From the NCBI RefSeq assembly GCF_026151395.1, contig NZ_JAMQPV010000003.1, positions 124,001 through 188,000 of the forward strand: DNA of 64,000 nucleotides, written 5' to 3'. Positions 54,413-63,134 of the stretch are shown piece after piece. The position numbers were made by a program, and so were the translations under genes. The notes beneath the pieces are model-generated. The model saw only the letters and a program-made list of their open reading frames with translations, had not been told where the DNA came from and ran no database searches. Each line of letters begins with the position of its first letter. The first letter of the stretch is position 1. The DNA comes from Leptospira limi (lineage in GTDB: Bacteria; Spirochaetota; Leptospiria; Leptospirales; Leptospiraceae).

Positions 54413-55693
54413 TTAGAGACGGTTGGCGATTGGGATGTACTTTCTTTGGTTTTCGCCCACATAGATTTGTTTTGGACGAACTTTTGAGAAATCTCCTTTC
54501 ATCCTTTGTTCTCTCCAATGGGCAAGCCAACCTGGAAGCCTTCCAATCACTTGCATGACAGAAAACATATTTTTCGGGATTCCCAATGTATGGAACACCA
54601 ATCCAGAATAGTATTCTAAATTCGGGTACAAAAGATTTTCCATAAAGTAAGAATCGTTCCAGACAACTTCATCAATTTGTAAAGCAATGTCTTCTACCGC
54701 ACTGAGTTTGCGGTTTTTGTAAAATTCTTTGATGATCTCTCTTGCGACCTGTGCTCTTGGACTTACCACATCATAAGCTTTTTGTCCAAATCCATTCGTA
54801 CGGATGGTGAGTCCTCCCCTTTTGAATCTTTCAAAATAATCTTTCACAGGAGTTTTTGTTTTGATGATGTCTTCGATGAGTCCAATCGCAGCAGTTGGCC
54901 TTCCCCCTTCCCTTGCTCCCCATTGTGCCATAATCCCTGCAGAGATAGATGCAAAGAGATTGGCTTGTGTGGAACCTACTACTTGTACGGCGGTATTGGA
55001 TACATTTTGTTCATGGTCTGCATGTAGAATCCACATTTGGTTTAGGATACGATCAAATTCTTCAGGGACATTATAATTGTCTGCTGGGAGTTTGTGCATC
55101 ATATACAAAAAGTTTGTGCAATATGGATTTTTATCGAGTGGGTATACAAAAGGATGTCCCACTGCGTGTTTGTAAGTAAAAGCAGCAATGGTACGAATTT
55201 TAGCAAGTAAACGTGCAATCAAATCCACACCCATATCTAATTTTTCTTCGTATTCTTCTAAGTAATAACTAGATAAAGAAGTTACCATCACAGATAGAAC
55301 AGCAAGAGGGTTCGCAACACCCGGGAATCCATCAAATAGATTTAACATATCTTCATGGATCATGGAGTGTTTGGAGAGGCGACTTGAAAAATCATTTAAC
55401 TCTTGTTTTGTGGGAAGATTTCCATAAATTAATAAAAATGAAGTTTCAACAAAAGTAGATTGGTATGCTAATTCTTTTAAGTCATAACCACGGTAAGTGA
55501 GTTCCCCTTTTTCGGGATCCCTTCTAGAAACCTTTGATAAACCAAGGGCAGTATTAAAAAGACCAGGGTCTACAGTAACGAGCCCTGTTTTTCGGTAAAA
55601 GTCAGTAAGGTCGATACCTTCTTTTCCATCAGTTCCAGTAATCACTGGAAGTTTATATGTTTTGCCTTTGATGTGGATTTCCACTTCACTCAT
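54413..55693 (-). CDS. gltA: Citrate synthase
   Basis: 426 residues, a type II (bacterial, NADH-sensitive-length) citrate synthase. It condenses oxaloacetate and acetyl-CoA. Catalytic residues: His in NQMWILHADHEQNVSNTAVQ, His in SISAGIMAQWGAREGGRPT (substrate-binding region; the usual second His position reads Gln), and Asp within KAYDVVSPRAQ. The RGYDLKELA and GFPGVANPLAVLSVMV segments are standard. It precedes the SpoIIE receptor and follows a STAS gene. Confidence 0.85.
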   Translation of the reverse strand: MSEVEIHIKGKTYKLPVITGTDGKEGIDLTDFYRKTGLVTVDPGLFNTALGLSKVSRRDPEKGELTYRGYDLKELAYQSTFVETSFLLIYGNLPTKQELNDFSSRLSKHSMIHEDMLNLFDGFPGVANPLAVLSVMVTSLSSYYLEEYEEKLDMGVDLIARLLAKIRTIAAFTYKHAVGHPFVYPLDKNPYCTNFLYMMHKLPADNYNVPEEFDRILNQMWILHADHEQNVSNTAVQVVGSTQANLFASISAGIMAQWGAREGGRPTAAIGLIEDIIKTKTPVKDYFERFKRGGLTIRTNGFGQKAYDVVSPRAQVAREIIKEFYKNRKLSAVEDIALQIDEVVWNDSYFMENLLYPNLEYYSGLVFHTLGIPKNMFSVMQVIGRLPGWLAHWREQRMKGDFSKVRPKQIYVGENQRKYIPIANRL

Positions 55694-55749
55694 GAAAAGA
55701 CCTCTCTCCCTCCTATCTTACCAAACGTAAGTTAGGAATCTAGAAGAAT

Positions 55750-56100
55750 TTACACTTGGGCGAGTGCAGAATTGAGAGAATCGTGGATGAGAACAAAATC
55801 AGTTAAACCTACAATGTCCATCACCTTTCGAAAGTGGGTGTTGAGACCTGCGAATTCAATTTTACCTTGGTTCTCAGAAGATTTTGTGATGAGACTAATG
55901 AGAGTGGCAATGCCAGCTGAGTTGATGTACGAGGTTTCGGAAAAGTTGAGGATCACTCGTGTGCGTTTGTCTTGTGGAATCGATTCGTAAGATTGCACAA
56001 TTTCTTCTTCCGCTTCGGATGTGATTTCGCCAGAAATGTGGATCACCGGGAGGTTTCCACCATTCTCAAAACCCAATCGAATCTTAAACTCTTCCATCAT
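55750..56100 (-). CDS. STAS-domain protein (anti-sigma-factor antagonist type)
   Basis: 116 residues from the ATG at 56098-56100 (a second ATG follows immediately); GGAGG lies 3 to 6 bases upstream. A single STAS domain: LPVIHISGEITSEAEEEI, RVILNFSETSYINSAGIATL (the Ser of NSAG is the phosphorylation site) and IEFAGLNTHFRKVMDIV. A likely partner of the SpoIIE phosphatases encoded in this window, but no anti-sigma kinase is adjacent. Confidence 0.85.
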   Translation of the reverse strand: MMEEFKIRLGFENGGNLPVIHISGEITSEAEEEIVQSYESIPQDKRTRVILNFSETSYINSAGIATLISLITKSSENQGKIEFAGLNTHFRKVMDIVGLTDFVLIHDSLNSALAQV

Positions 56101-56142
56101 TAGCCTCCAGGGAATTCCACTAAGAACGCGGGTCAACAAAAA

Positions 56143-56364
56143 TTAGGATTTCGATTTTCTTTCTTCTTTTGTCAATCGGCCGAAGGGTTGTTTGCATTTA
56201 CGGCAAACAAAGTAGACATCAGTTGGTGTAGCAGATATCCCGACAAGTCCCATAGCAATCAGTCCCCAAGTTGAATATTTCACAACCTTACGTGCGTTTT
56301 CATCCTCGCGAGTGGTTCCACAATCACAAGTGGGTCGGTCAGCTTTTTTAACGATTTGGTTCAT
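56143..56364 (-). CDS. Small zinc-ribbon membrane protein
   Basis: 73 residues. A CDCG pair near residue 13-16 and CRKC near 54-57 suggest a split zinc ribbon, with one hydrophobic segment between them (YSTWGLIAMGLVGISATP). Family not recognised. It starts at the foot of a 12-bp hairpin and is followed closely by the STAS gene. Confidence 0.65.
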   Translation of the reverse strand: MNQIVKKADRPTCDCGTTREDENARKVVKYSTWGLIAMGLVGISATPTDVYFVCRKCKQPFGRLTKEERKSKS

Positions 56365-56373
56365 ATAGGAAGG

Positions 56374-56406
56374 ATTTCGGTTCCGCCAAAAAAACGGAAC
56401 CGAAAT
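56374..56406 (-). terminator. 12-bp GC-rich hairpin between the cytochrome c and zinc-ribbon genes
   Basis: ATTTCGGTTCCG (56374-56385), 9-base loop, CGGAACCGAAAT (56395-56406), perfectly paired. It lies just downstream of the cytochrome c stop, but the U-rich part is in the loop rather than after the stem, so it may instead be a processing or regulatory hairpin. Confidence 0.5.
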
Positions 56407-56414
56407 AAGGCAAT

Positions 56415-56819
56415 TTAATTTTTAGAAAGGTGTTCTACGTATTTTGCAAGGATTTTGATATTGTCATCACCCAAATGGCCATAAGCTACCATTGGAGATC
56501 CTTTGATTCCTTCTTTCAAAGTTTTTGTGATTCCTGCGATTGTGTTTCCATTTTTCCATTCAGCAGCAGGAGCTTTGTAGTTACGTGGTTTTGGATTGAG
56601 TGCAGCCGCAGCAGCTCCGTCACCAGCCCCTTTTTCACCGTGGCAAGAAGAACAGTTTTGGAGGTATAATTCTTCCCCTTTCACTAAATCAGGATCAGCA
56701 CTGGCACTGGTTTCTTGCACTGCAGGTGCTTCTTCTTTTGGTTTGGAGTCGCCACAAGCCACCATCACAAATGCGAAGGAGACAGCGAGTAGAGAGACTA
56801 ATACTTTTTTTGAGTTCAT
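56415..56819 (-). CDS. Cytochrome c lipoprotein
   Basis: 134 residues. The signal (LLAVSFAFVMVACGDSKPKE) has a lipobox with Cys near residue 22. The mature domain is a class I cytochrome c with the heme motif CSSCH and an axial Met in IKGSPMVAYG. It could shuttle electrons to the CuA/cytochrome c domain of the caa3 oxidase, but this is inferred. Shine-Dalgarno GGAG precedes the ATG. Confidence 0.85.
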   Translation of the reverse strand: MNSKKVLVSLLAVSFAFVMVACGDSKPKEEAPAVQETSASADPDLVKGEELYLQNCSSCHGEKGAGDGAAAAALNPKPRNYKAPAAEWKNGNTIAGITKTLKEGIKGSPMVAYGHLGDDNIKILAKYVEHLSKN

Positions 56820-56882
56820 TTCTTACTCCGAGATAAGGATGGCTCCAGTCTCCTGCCCTTCTCATCTTTTGAAAAGAAGAAA

Positions 56883-57797
56883 TCAGTTTTTTTCCAAAAG
56901 ATTTGAGAGTGCCGCATCTAAATTTTGAAACTGAAACTCATATCCCGATTGTAACAATCGTTCAGGCACTACATACTGCCCTTTTGTCACGACTACACTG
57001 CCTTCTCCAAATAACGCTTGTATAGCGAAACTAGGGACCTTAAAAAGATTGGGGCGTTTTAAAGTTTTTGCCAATTGTTTGGAAAACTCTGCATTACTTG
57101 TCGGATTAGGAGAAACTAAATTATAAGCTCCATTTGTTTGTTCATTTGTCATGAGATGAATGCATGCATTGATAAAATCGGAAATATGAATCCAACTCAT
57201 TCCTTGGTTTCCGGAAGCAATTGCACCTCCTACTCCTAGTAAAAAAGGTGGAATCATTTTTTCTAAGGCACCACCTTTTGGAGAAAGTACAATCCCCGTT
57301 CTGAGTAAAACCGTTCGGATTCCATTCCCTTTCAGAGGATTTGTTTGGTTTTCCCATTCAACACAGAGTTTTGCTAAAAAATCATCTCCCGGAGGTGAAC
57401 TTTCTGTGTAAGCAGGGTGTTCTGTCTCAGACATTCCATAATAACCAACTGCACTTGCATTCAAAAAAACTTTGGGTGGTTGTTTTAAATCTAAGATACG
57501 AGCAACTAGCCCTCGAGTGAATTCGATTCTCGAAGTACTGATTAATTGTTTTCTTTCTTCTGTCCACCTAACGCCCGCAATCGGTTCTCCAACTAAATTG
57601 ATGATTGCGTCAAGTCCCTCCAAATCGGATGATTGGGGAAGAAGGCAGGTTATAAATTCTATGCCAGAGAATGAGGATAGAGATTTGGGAATGGATTTCT
57701 GACGAGAAAAGACACGAAATTGATGGCCGTTTTTGATGGCGGTGGTGATGAATGACGTTCCAATCAGTCCCGTTCCACCTAAAATTCCTATTTTCAT
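56883..57797 (-). CDS. TIGR01777-family NAD-dependent epimerase-like protein
   Basis: 304 residues from the ATG at 57795-57797, with GGAG upstream. MKIGILGGTGLIGTSF has the NAD(P)-binding GxxGxxG, then INLVGEPIAGVRWTEERKQ and FLNASAVGYYG, RTGIVLSPKGGALEKM, SWIHISDFINACIHLM, matching the YfcH/SulA-like TIGR01777 family. Its substrate is unknown. It reads divergently from the next gene. Confidence 0.85.
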   Translation of the reverse strand: MKIGILGGTGLIGTSFITTAIKNGHQFRVFSRQKSIPKSLSSFSGIEFITCLLPQSSDLEGLDAIINLVGEPIAGVRWTEERKQLISTSRIEFTRGLVARILDLKQPPKVFLNASAVGYYGMSETEHPAYTESSPPGDDFLAKLCVEWENQTNPLKGNGIRTVLLRTGIVLSPKGGALEKMIPPFLLGVGGAIASGNQGMSWIHISDFINACIHLMTNEQTNGAYNLVSPNPTSNAEFSKQLAKTLKRPNLFKVPSFAIQALFGEGSVVVTKGQYVVPERLLQSGYEFQFQNLDAALSNLLEKN

Positions 57798-57870
57798 AAA
57801 GACTCCAAGAGTTGGTGTAAATAAAAAAAGAAGTAGCCCTTTTTCGCATTCAGTTTCATTTTTTCTTTCT

Positions 57871-58452
57871 ATGAGACCTGTAATCGTAATCCCAATTTTC
57901 TCTGCCATTGTATTTGTATTGTTTGGAAATTACTTTTTAGTTTCCGGAACAAACAAAAAGATAGAAGGCTACAAAGAAAATCCACCATTTCGCATTGAGG
58001 ATGCCACTGCTTCCAATGGTCTTTCGCTCTTATTAGACAAAAATCCTTCCACAGTTTGGAGAAAGATTCGAAACTCTCCACTCGATTTTGATTTTTTCTT
58101 AGAAATGAAACTTTCCCATGTTTGGGATGGAGAAGTGTTCCAACCAAGAACATTCCAATCCTTAGATGTAGAAGCATGCCCTGGAGAGACCATTCCCCCT
58201 TTCACATTACGTTTTTTACTAAGAGAGAGTATCAATGTGGATAAAGAATTACGAATGCCAAAAGATAAAATTGCATTTGTATATCCTTTCCAAGAAAAAG
58301 GGAAAAAACAAATTTCCATACCTTTGGACAAACTTCCTAAGTTCCAAATGGAAAGAGACTACCCCAATCAAATTTTCATCCTAACTCCAGAATTCAAAAT
58401 TGAGTCACAAAACGGGTGTTTGGCAGAAGTAATCCTAAAGGAAAAACGATGA
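57871..58452 (+). CDS. Secreted/anchored discoidin-like protein, unknown function
   Basis: 193 residues from the ATG at 57871 (longer in-frame reading would cross the divergent gene). One N-terminal helix (IPIFSAIVFVLFGNYFLV), then a domain with ATASNGLSLLLDKNPSTVWR, a pattern seen in discoidin/NADase-type glycan-binding domains of Leptospira proteins, followed by LEMKLSHVWDGEVFQPRTFQ. Assignment is tentative. Its stop overlaps the AAA gene start (ATGA), making it the first gene of the MoxR/VWA cluster. Confidence 0.55.
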   Translation: MRPVIVIPIFSAIVFVLFGNYFLVSGTNKKIEGYKENPPFRIEDATASNGLSLLLDKNPSTVWRKIRNSPLDFDFFLEMKLSHVWDGEVFQPRTFQSLDVEACPGETIPPFTLRFLLRESINVDKELRMPKDKIAFVYPFQEKGKKQISIPLDKLPKFQMERDYPNQIFILTPEFKIESQNGCLAEVILKEKR

Positions 58453-60026
58453 CTTCTTCTCCCAATAAACTTTCTGCATCACCAACCATCCCACAAAACA
58501 AGGGTAAGGAGAAAAAATTTGATATCTCCGACATTCTGGAAGATGGACCAATCCCTTTGGGAAAGGGGGAACCACAAAACCTAGATTTGGATGAAAAATT
58601 AAGGAAGGCATATTTTTGGATCACCAATTTTGCCATCATCAATCCGTTTTATGACATTGAATACAATGACACACCACCATTAAGGTTTTCAATTGGTGAT
58701 TCTAAATCCACTATCACACTCCCAACTGCACAAAGTTATTCGAGTTTTGTTTTACTCCCTCTACTATCACTGATCGTAAAAGGAAAATGTTTGTTAGTTG
58801 GTGGACCCGGGCGAGGGAAAACTGCATCAGCAATCCTTATGGGTGTTCTTGCTGGTTATTCCATCAAAGAAATCAAACGAGCCATTCAACACGGCCAACC
58901 ACAAATGACAATTACAGATTTATTAGGGAACCCTCTTCCAAGTGATATGATGCAAGCCAAATCAATGGATGAAATCAAAATTGCATGGCGAAAATGGCTT
59001 GGGATGCAAGTAAAAATCATCGATGAATACAATCGGATTCCCACAAGGACCCAGTCTGCCCTACTCACTATCATGGGAGATAACTACGCTGAGATTTATG
59101 ACCAAATTTATGAATGCCCTGATGCCGCTTGGTATTTAACAGCAAATGATGATGCGGGTGGAGGTACTTACCAAGTCATTGAAGCACTAAAGGATAGGAT
59201 TGATGTAGTAGTAAAGGCTCCACACTTTAATACTCGTTTCATTAAAGAACTCATCCAAAGGGTCGAAGAAGGTTATAAACCGGAATCCCTCGTACCCAAA
59301 GAAATCATTTTTTCGGAAGAGGAAATGAAAAACATAGGGGAACAAATCAAACGGGTAAATTTTCCACCAGGACTTCGCCGTCGGATGGAATTTTTTGCCT
59401 CTCAATTTGAATTTATGGAATATGCAGGTGAACAATTGGAATACAAAACCAAAGACACTGCAAAACTGAGTGCCACAGATTTTGGCCGTTTGTCTTCTTT
59501 AGAAACAGGGAAAGATAAAATTAAAGACATCGGATCCCAAACAAAAAACGGACTGAGTGTACGAGCCATCTTTACTTGTATCAATTATGCAAAGGCTCTC
59601 GCTTATTTTCGAGGACTCAGTGAAGTAACACTCGATGACCTAAGCCATATATTACCATTTGTTTTACATGATAAATTGGTTCAAAATATAGACTCACCTT
59701 TTTTTGAAGAAGCAGATAACCAAATTTACCGAAGTGATCGTGTGAGTTGGATTCGAAAATTATTTACATTATCTCTCAGTGAATACGAACGACTTGGTTT
59801 GGATAAAAACGATAAAATTGCCAAACTTACAGAAACATTCGAAATGGGATTGGAAGGTTTGTCGACAAAAGAAACCAAACAAAGACTTGTAGAAATTGAG
59901 AAAGAAATCGAATCAATATCCAAACAACGAAAGTTATACGGGCATATGTTTGATGATTTATTAAACTTAAAGTATTTACACCAAAGGTATACAAATTATT
60001 TAAAGTGGGCGGAATCGAATGTATGA
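58449..60026 (+). CDS. MoxR-like AAA ATPase
   Basis: 525 residues from the ATG at 58449 (ATGA overlap). Walker A GGPGRGKT near residue 118-125; Walker B/DExx region VKIIDEYNRIPTRTQSALL; sensor-like YLTANDDAGGGTYQVIEALK, then ALKDRIDVVV with the arginine-finger-side residues. The DEYNR box and the ANDDAGG sensor are features of MoxR-family ATPases, which act as chaperones together with VWA proteins. A C-terminal helical region (about 390-520) follows. The stop overlaps the next gene. Confidence 0.85.
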   Translation: MTSSPNKLSASPTIPQNKGKEKKFDISDILEDGPIPLGKGEPQNLDLDEKLRKAYFWITNFAIINPFYDIEYNDTPPLRFSIGDSKSTITLPTAQSYSSFVLLPLLSLIVKGKCLLVGGPGRGKTASAILMGVLAGYSIKEIKRAIQHGQPQMTITDLLGNPLPSDMMQAKSMDEIKIAWRKWLGMQVKIIDEYNRIPTRTQSALLTIMGDNYAEIYDQIYECPDAAWYLTANDDAGGGTYQVIEALKDRIDVVVKAPHFNTRFIKELIQRVEEGYKPESLVPKEIIFSEEEMKNIGEQIKRVNFPPGLRRRMEFFASQFEFMEYAGEQLEYKTKDTAKLSATDFGRLSSLETGKDKIKDIGSQTKNGLSVRAIFTCINYAKALAYFRGLSEVTLDDLSHILPFVLHDKLVQNIDSPFFEEADNQIYRSDRVSWIRKLFTLSLSEYERLGLDKNDKIAKLTETFEMGLEGLSTKETKQRLVEIEKEIESISKQRKLYGHMFDDLLNLKYLHQRYTNYLKWAESNV

Positions 60027-60961
60027 ACTCCACTTCATGGAAGGATACCTTAAAAAAAGAAAAGGAAGTATGTAATCAAATCATTTTTGCCGCAAGGAAA
60101 CTAAACCCACAAATCACAGAGGAAGATGTATCCCATCATTTAGTCCTTTTTTTTGACTCATTGTTTTTCAATTTTGTTTGGCAATGGGAAGAAGGTGTGA
60201 TTTTATCTCTCTTTGAAACATTTGTTAGTCTCCTTTCAAAACAGTTTCTGCAACGACTGGGGAACTTTGAACCTTTTTTTTACCAAGTCATCAAAGAATG
60301 CCACCCTAACCTAAAACAAAGCCCAAACCTATTCATTCCTTATCTTTCGAATGCCATCTCAAAAGTGGAAGATGGAAAAAAAGAATTATATTTAAAACGA
60401 TTACTTTCACTGCTTCCAAAAGTACAAACCATGGAAGAACTAAAAATTGTTTTGGCTGTTTTGTATTGGGCGAGTGGAAAACCAGAATACCGTGAAGTGA
60501 TCCAATCTTTGTTTCCACTTCTAGGTGATGATCTAAAAACAGAATGTAAAAAGATACTCGGAATCGATGTGAATTCGATCCAATCTCCCTTTGTTCCATC
60601 AACCCAAAACCAAACTCCAAAAGGAAATTTCCACTTTCGTTCCATACCTGGATACACTTTGTTAGGTGGCAATTTCACAAATCTTCCTAAACTATATGCA
60701 AATCTTGGAAACGTCTTGGTATCATCAGGGGAATCTTGGTACCAACTATTTGTTGATGAGTTTGGAACGAGTTTGTACTTAATTGAACCTCCAATGTCAC
60801 CCACCATCACAAGTTCTCCAGTGTCCAATGTTTGGAAACAAATCCTCGCACAAAAATTGGATCCAAATTCAATCACATCTTCGATTGAAACGGAAACCTA
60901 TGCTCTTTACACTTTAAAACATTCGTATCAGTTATACTTATTCTATTTGGGGAGAACCTAA
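60023..60961 (+). CDS. Uncharacterised protein between MoxR and VWA genes
   Basis: 312 residues from the ATG at 60023, overlapping the AAA stop (ATGA). No signal peptide or membrane helix. The first two-thirds is helical (EEDVSHHLVLFFDSLFFNFV); the last third has mixed strands (FGTSLYLIEPPMSPTITSSP). Family not recognised. Its location suggests an accessory protein of the AAA/VWA system. The next gene begins immediately after its TAA. Confidence 0.65.
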   Translation: MNSTSWKDTLKKEKEVCNQIIFAARKLNPQITEEDVSHHLVLFFDSLFFNFVWQWEEGVILSLFETFVSLLSKQFLQRLGNFEPFFYQVIKECHPNLKQSPNLFIPYLSNAISKVEDGKKELYLKRLLSLLPKVQTMEELKIVLAVLYWASGKPEYREVIQSLFPLLGDDLKTECKKILGIDVNSIQSPFVPSTQNQTPKGNFHFRSIPGYTLLGGNFTNLPKLYANLGNVLVSSGESWYQLFVDEFGTSLYLIEPPMSPTITSSPVSNVWKQILAQKLDPNSITSSIETETYALYTLKHSYQLYLFYLGRT

Positions 60962-62608
60962 GTGGATTTTGTCAAGGTTTGGGAATCAAAATGGGAAGAA
61001 GCTCTCAAACTTTGGAGTGATTATGTAAAACTATCACCTGCAAAATTTTTATTTTCAGAAGAAGAGGAAAAAACAGAAGGACTCACTTCATCCTTTGCTG
61101 CCATTCGCTTAAAAGACCATAGAGTCTTACTTTCTGTGAACCAAATCCAAAACTATCATCTCGAAGATTTTGCATTGGAAATTTTAGGACATGAAATCGG
61201 ACACCATGTGTATTGCCCAGGTGATTTGGCCGACCAAGCAAAACTTGTTTATATCTCGAACGTTGCCATGCCAAGGCTAAATCACCTAACTCCGATGATC
61301 GTGAATATTTACGAAGATTTGTTTATCAACGACCATCTCAAACGACAAAATCATTTAAGAATGGAAGAAGTATACCTAAAGTTAGGAAAACAGAAGGATC
61401 CATTTTGGAATTTTTATATGCGTACTTATGAGTTATTGTGGGCACTTCCCACTGCAACTCTCACCGAAGGGACGTTAAGTGACCAAATCCAATCGGATGC
61501 TGCTTTAGTCTCTCGTATGATTCGAAATTTCCCCAATGATTGGTCAAAAGGTATGTTCGATTTTGCTAGTATTTGTTTCCCTTATTTTTTTGAAGGGGAA
61601 AAAGAATCTGAACCAAATCATTTAAAATTGTTGTTAGACACACTTGATGCAGGAAAAGGGATGAGTCCACCTTCTGGTTTATCAGATGTCGAAATTTCAT
61701 CCGAACTATTTCCGTTAGAAGGAGTCACTGGTTCCAAAAATTCACTTACTCCTTCTGATTATTCAAGCATTTGTAAAAGTATGGGTATTGATGCTGACAT
61801 ATCAGAAATTACATACAGATATTATAAAGATAAAGCACTACCATACCTTGTTCCATTCCCCGAACGGAAAATTCCTGGAGCAAAAGAAGAAATCCTGGAA
61901 GGAAATGATTTATGGGATCCTGGTTCTCCAATTGAAAAAATCAATTGGTTGGAATCTACGATCAAAAGTCCTGTGATCATTCCTGGTTACACAACAGTGG
62001 AAGATGTTTATGGTGAGACCGAATCGAATGAAATCAAGGTGAACCCAATCGACTTAGACTTGTTTGTTGATTGTTCTGGTTCGATGCCCAATCCGAAGCA
62101 AGATTTATCCTACTTAACATTGGCTGGTGCTATCATAGCACTGTCTGCCCTGAAAACAGGTAGTTCTGTGAGAGTTACATTATGGTCAGGAGAAAGGGAA
62201 TTTTTAACCACTGATGGCTTCATTCAGAATGAAAAGGAAATTTTAAAAGTACTGACAGGTTATTTTGGAGGCGGAACTTGTTTTCCTTTAGAACTCTTGG
62301 AAGACGAATACAAGGATCCTCCCAAACGAAAAAGGCATATCCTTGTGATCTCCGATGATGGAATTGATACGATGTTTACGCAAAACTACCCAAGGGATCC
62401 GAGGGCCATAGTTAAAAATGCACTCGAACAAGCGCAAGGTGGAGGTTCTATGGTTTTACAACTTTACCAACCAAACCATAATCCTGTGGTAAAAGAATTG
62501 GAAGAAAGTGGATGGGACATTTATCCCATTCAAAATTGGACAGATTTACTTCAGTTTAGCAAAGATTTCGTAGAAAAAAATTATGTTAGAAATCAGACAT
62601 TACATTAA
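60962..62608 (+). CDS. HEXXH putative metallopeptidase - VWA domain fusion
   Basis: 548 residues, GTG start directly after the preceding stop. Near residues 77-82 is the zinc motif HEIGHH; downstream NIYEDLFIND (about 115-124) may give a third ligand. From about 360 there is a von Willebrand A domain with an intact MIDAS (DCSGS, D370/S372/S374), a Thr near 439 (GGGTCF) and Asp near 465 (SDDGID). The layout (metallopeptidase-like N-terminus, VWA C-terminus) resembles COG3864/DUF2201 proteins but is larger. It is probably the effector partner of the MoxR ATPase encoded upstream. It overlaps the next gene by 26 bases. Confidence 0.8.
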   Translation: MDFVKVWESKWEEALKLWSDYVKLSPAKFLFSEEEEKTEGLTSSFAAIRLKDHRVLLSVNQIQNYHLEDFALEILGHEIGHHVYCPGDLADQAKLVYISNVAMPRLNHLTPMIVNIYEDLFINDHLKRQNHLRMEEVYLKLGKQKDPFWNFYMRTYELLWALPTATLTEGTLSDQIQSDAALVSRMIRNFPNDWSKGMFDFASICFPYFFEGEKESEPNHLKLLLDTLDAGKGMSPPSGLSDVEISSELFPLEGVTGSKNSLTPSDYSSICKSMGIDADISEITYRYYKDKALPYLVPFPERKIPGAKEEILEGNDLWDPGSPIEKINWLESTIKSPVIIPGYTTVEDVYGETESNEIKVNPIDLDLFVDCSGSMPNPKQDLSYLTLAGAIIALSALKTGSSVRVTLWSGEREFLTTDGFIQNEKEILKVLTGYFGGGTCFPLELLEDEYKDPPKRKRHILVISDDGIDTMFTQNYPRDPRAIVKNALEQAQGGGSMVLQLYQPNHNPVVKELEESGWDIYPIQNWTDLLQFSKDFVEKNYVRNQTLH

Positions 62609-63134
62609 ACAAATTCTCAATACACCTTTCCACTTAGTGGACTTATCTTCAGTGTCCTTAGATGCTTTATGGTTTGATGTGTTTTTCTCTCGTACGAACC
62701 AAGGAAAGTTGTTCCCGTTCCCAAAATCATTTGATACCATAACCAACCTCAATCTAAAGGCAATTCACATCATATTGGCGAATGTATTGTATGATAAAGA
62801 ATCACAAATCCCTGAATTTACCTTACAATCTTTTTACGAATACCTTTCAAACACCTTACCTAAATTATGTGAATTGGTTCCAGACTATCATACTTGGACA
62901 AGCGATTCTGAACGAGCAGAAGAACTTGTCAGAAGTTTATTTGATGCGATTCATATCCTCCCCGCAACTGAAACAAAGGAATACTTTACGGATCGGTATC
63001 GTTCCATAGATTCCAGAGAGAGAGTTCGAATTTTGGAGGAAACGAAAAAAGCTCAAGAAAGAGCCAAAGAAATTTTAAGGCAACTCAGGCAAAAAGAAGA
63101 GGAAGAAGCCGCTTCTAAATACAACCGTGAATAA
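62583..63134 (+). CDS. Uncharacterised coiled-coil protein of the MoxR/VWA cluster
   Basis: 183 residues. No membrane segment. The C-terminal 35 residues are a charged coiled coil (RILEETKKAQERAKEILRQL). The rest is helical with no recognised family. It overlaps the VWA gene by 26 bases and the ligase gene by 8, so it is co-translated with both. Confidence 0.65.
   Translation: MLEIRHYIKQILNTPFHLVDLSSVSLDALWFDVFFSRTNQGKLFPFPKSFDTITNLNLKAIHIILANVLYDKESQIPEFTLQSFYEYLSNTLPKLCELVPDYHTWTSDSERAEELVRSLFDAIHILPATETKEYFTDRYRSIDSRERVRILEETKKAQERAKEILRQLRQKEEEEAASKYNRE

Noticed and set aside
55712..55736. Imperfect hairpin CCTATCTTAC / GTAAGTTAGG between the STAS gene and gltA
   Set aside because: One mismatch and no T-run; on the minus strand it merges with the purine-rich Shine-Dalgarno region of gltA, so I do not call it a terminator.
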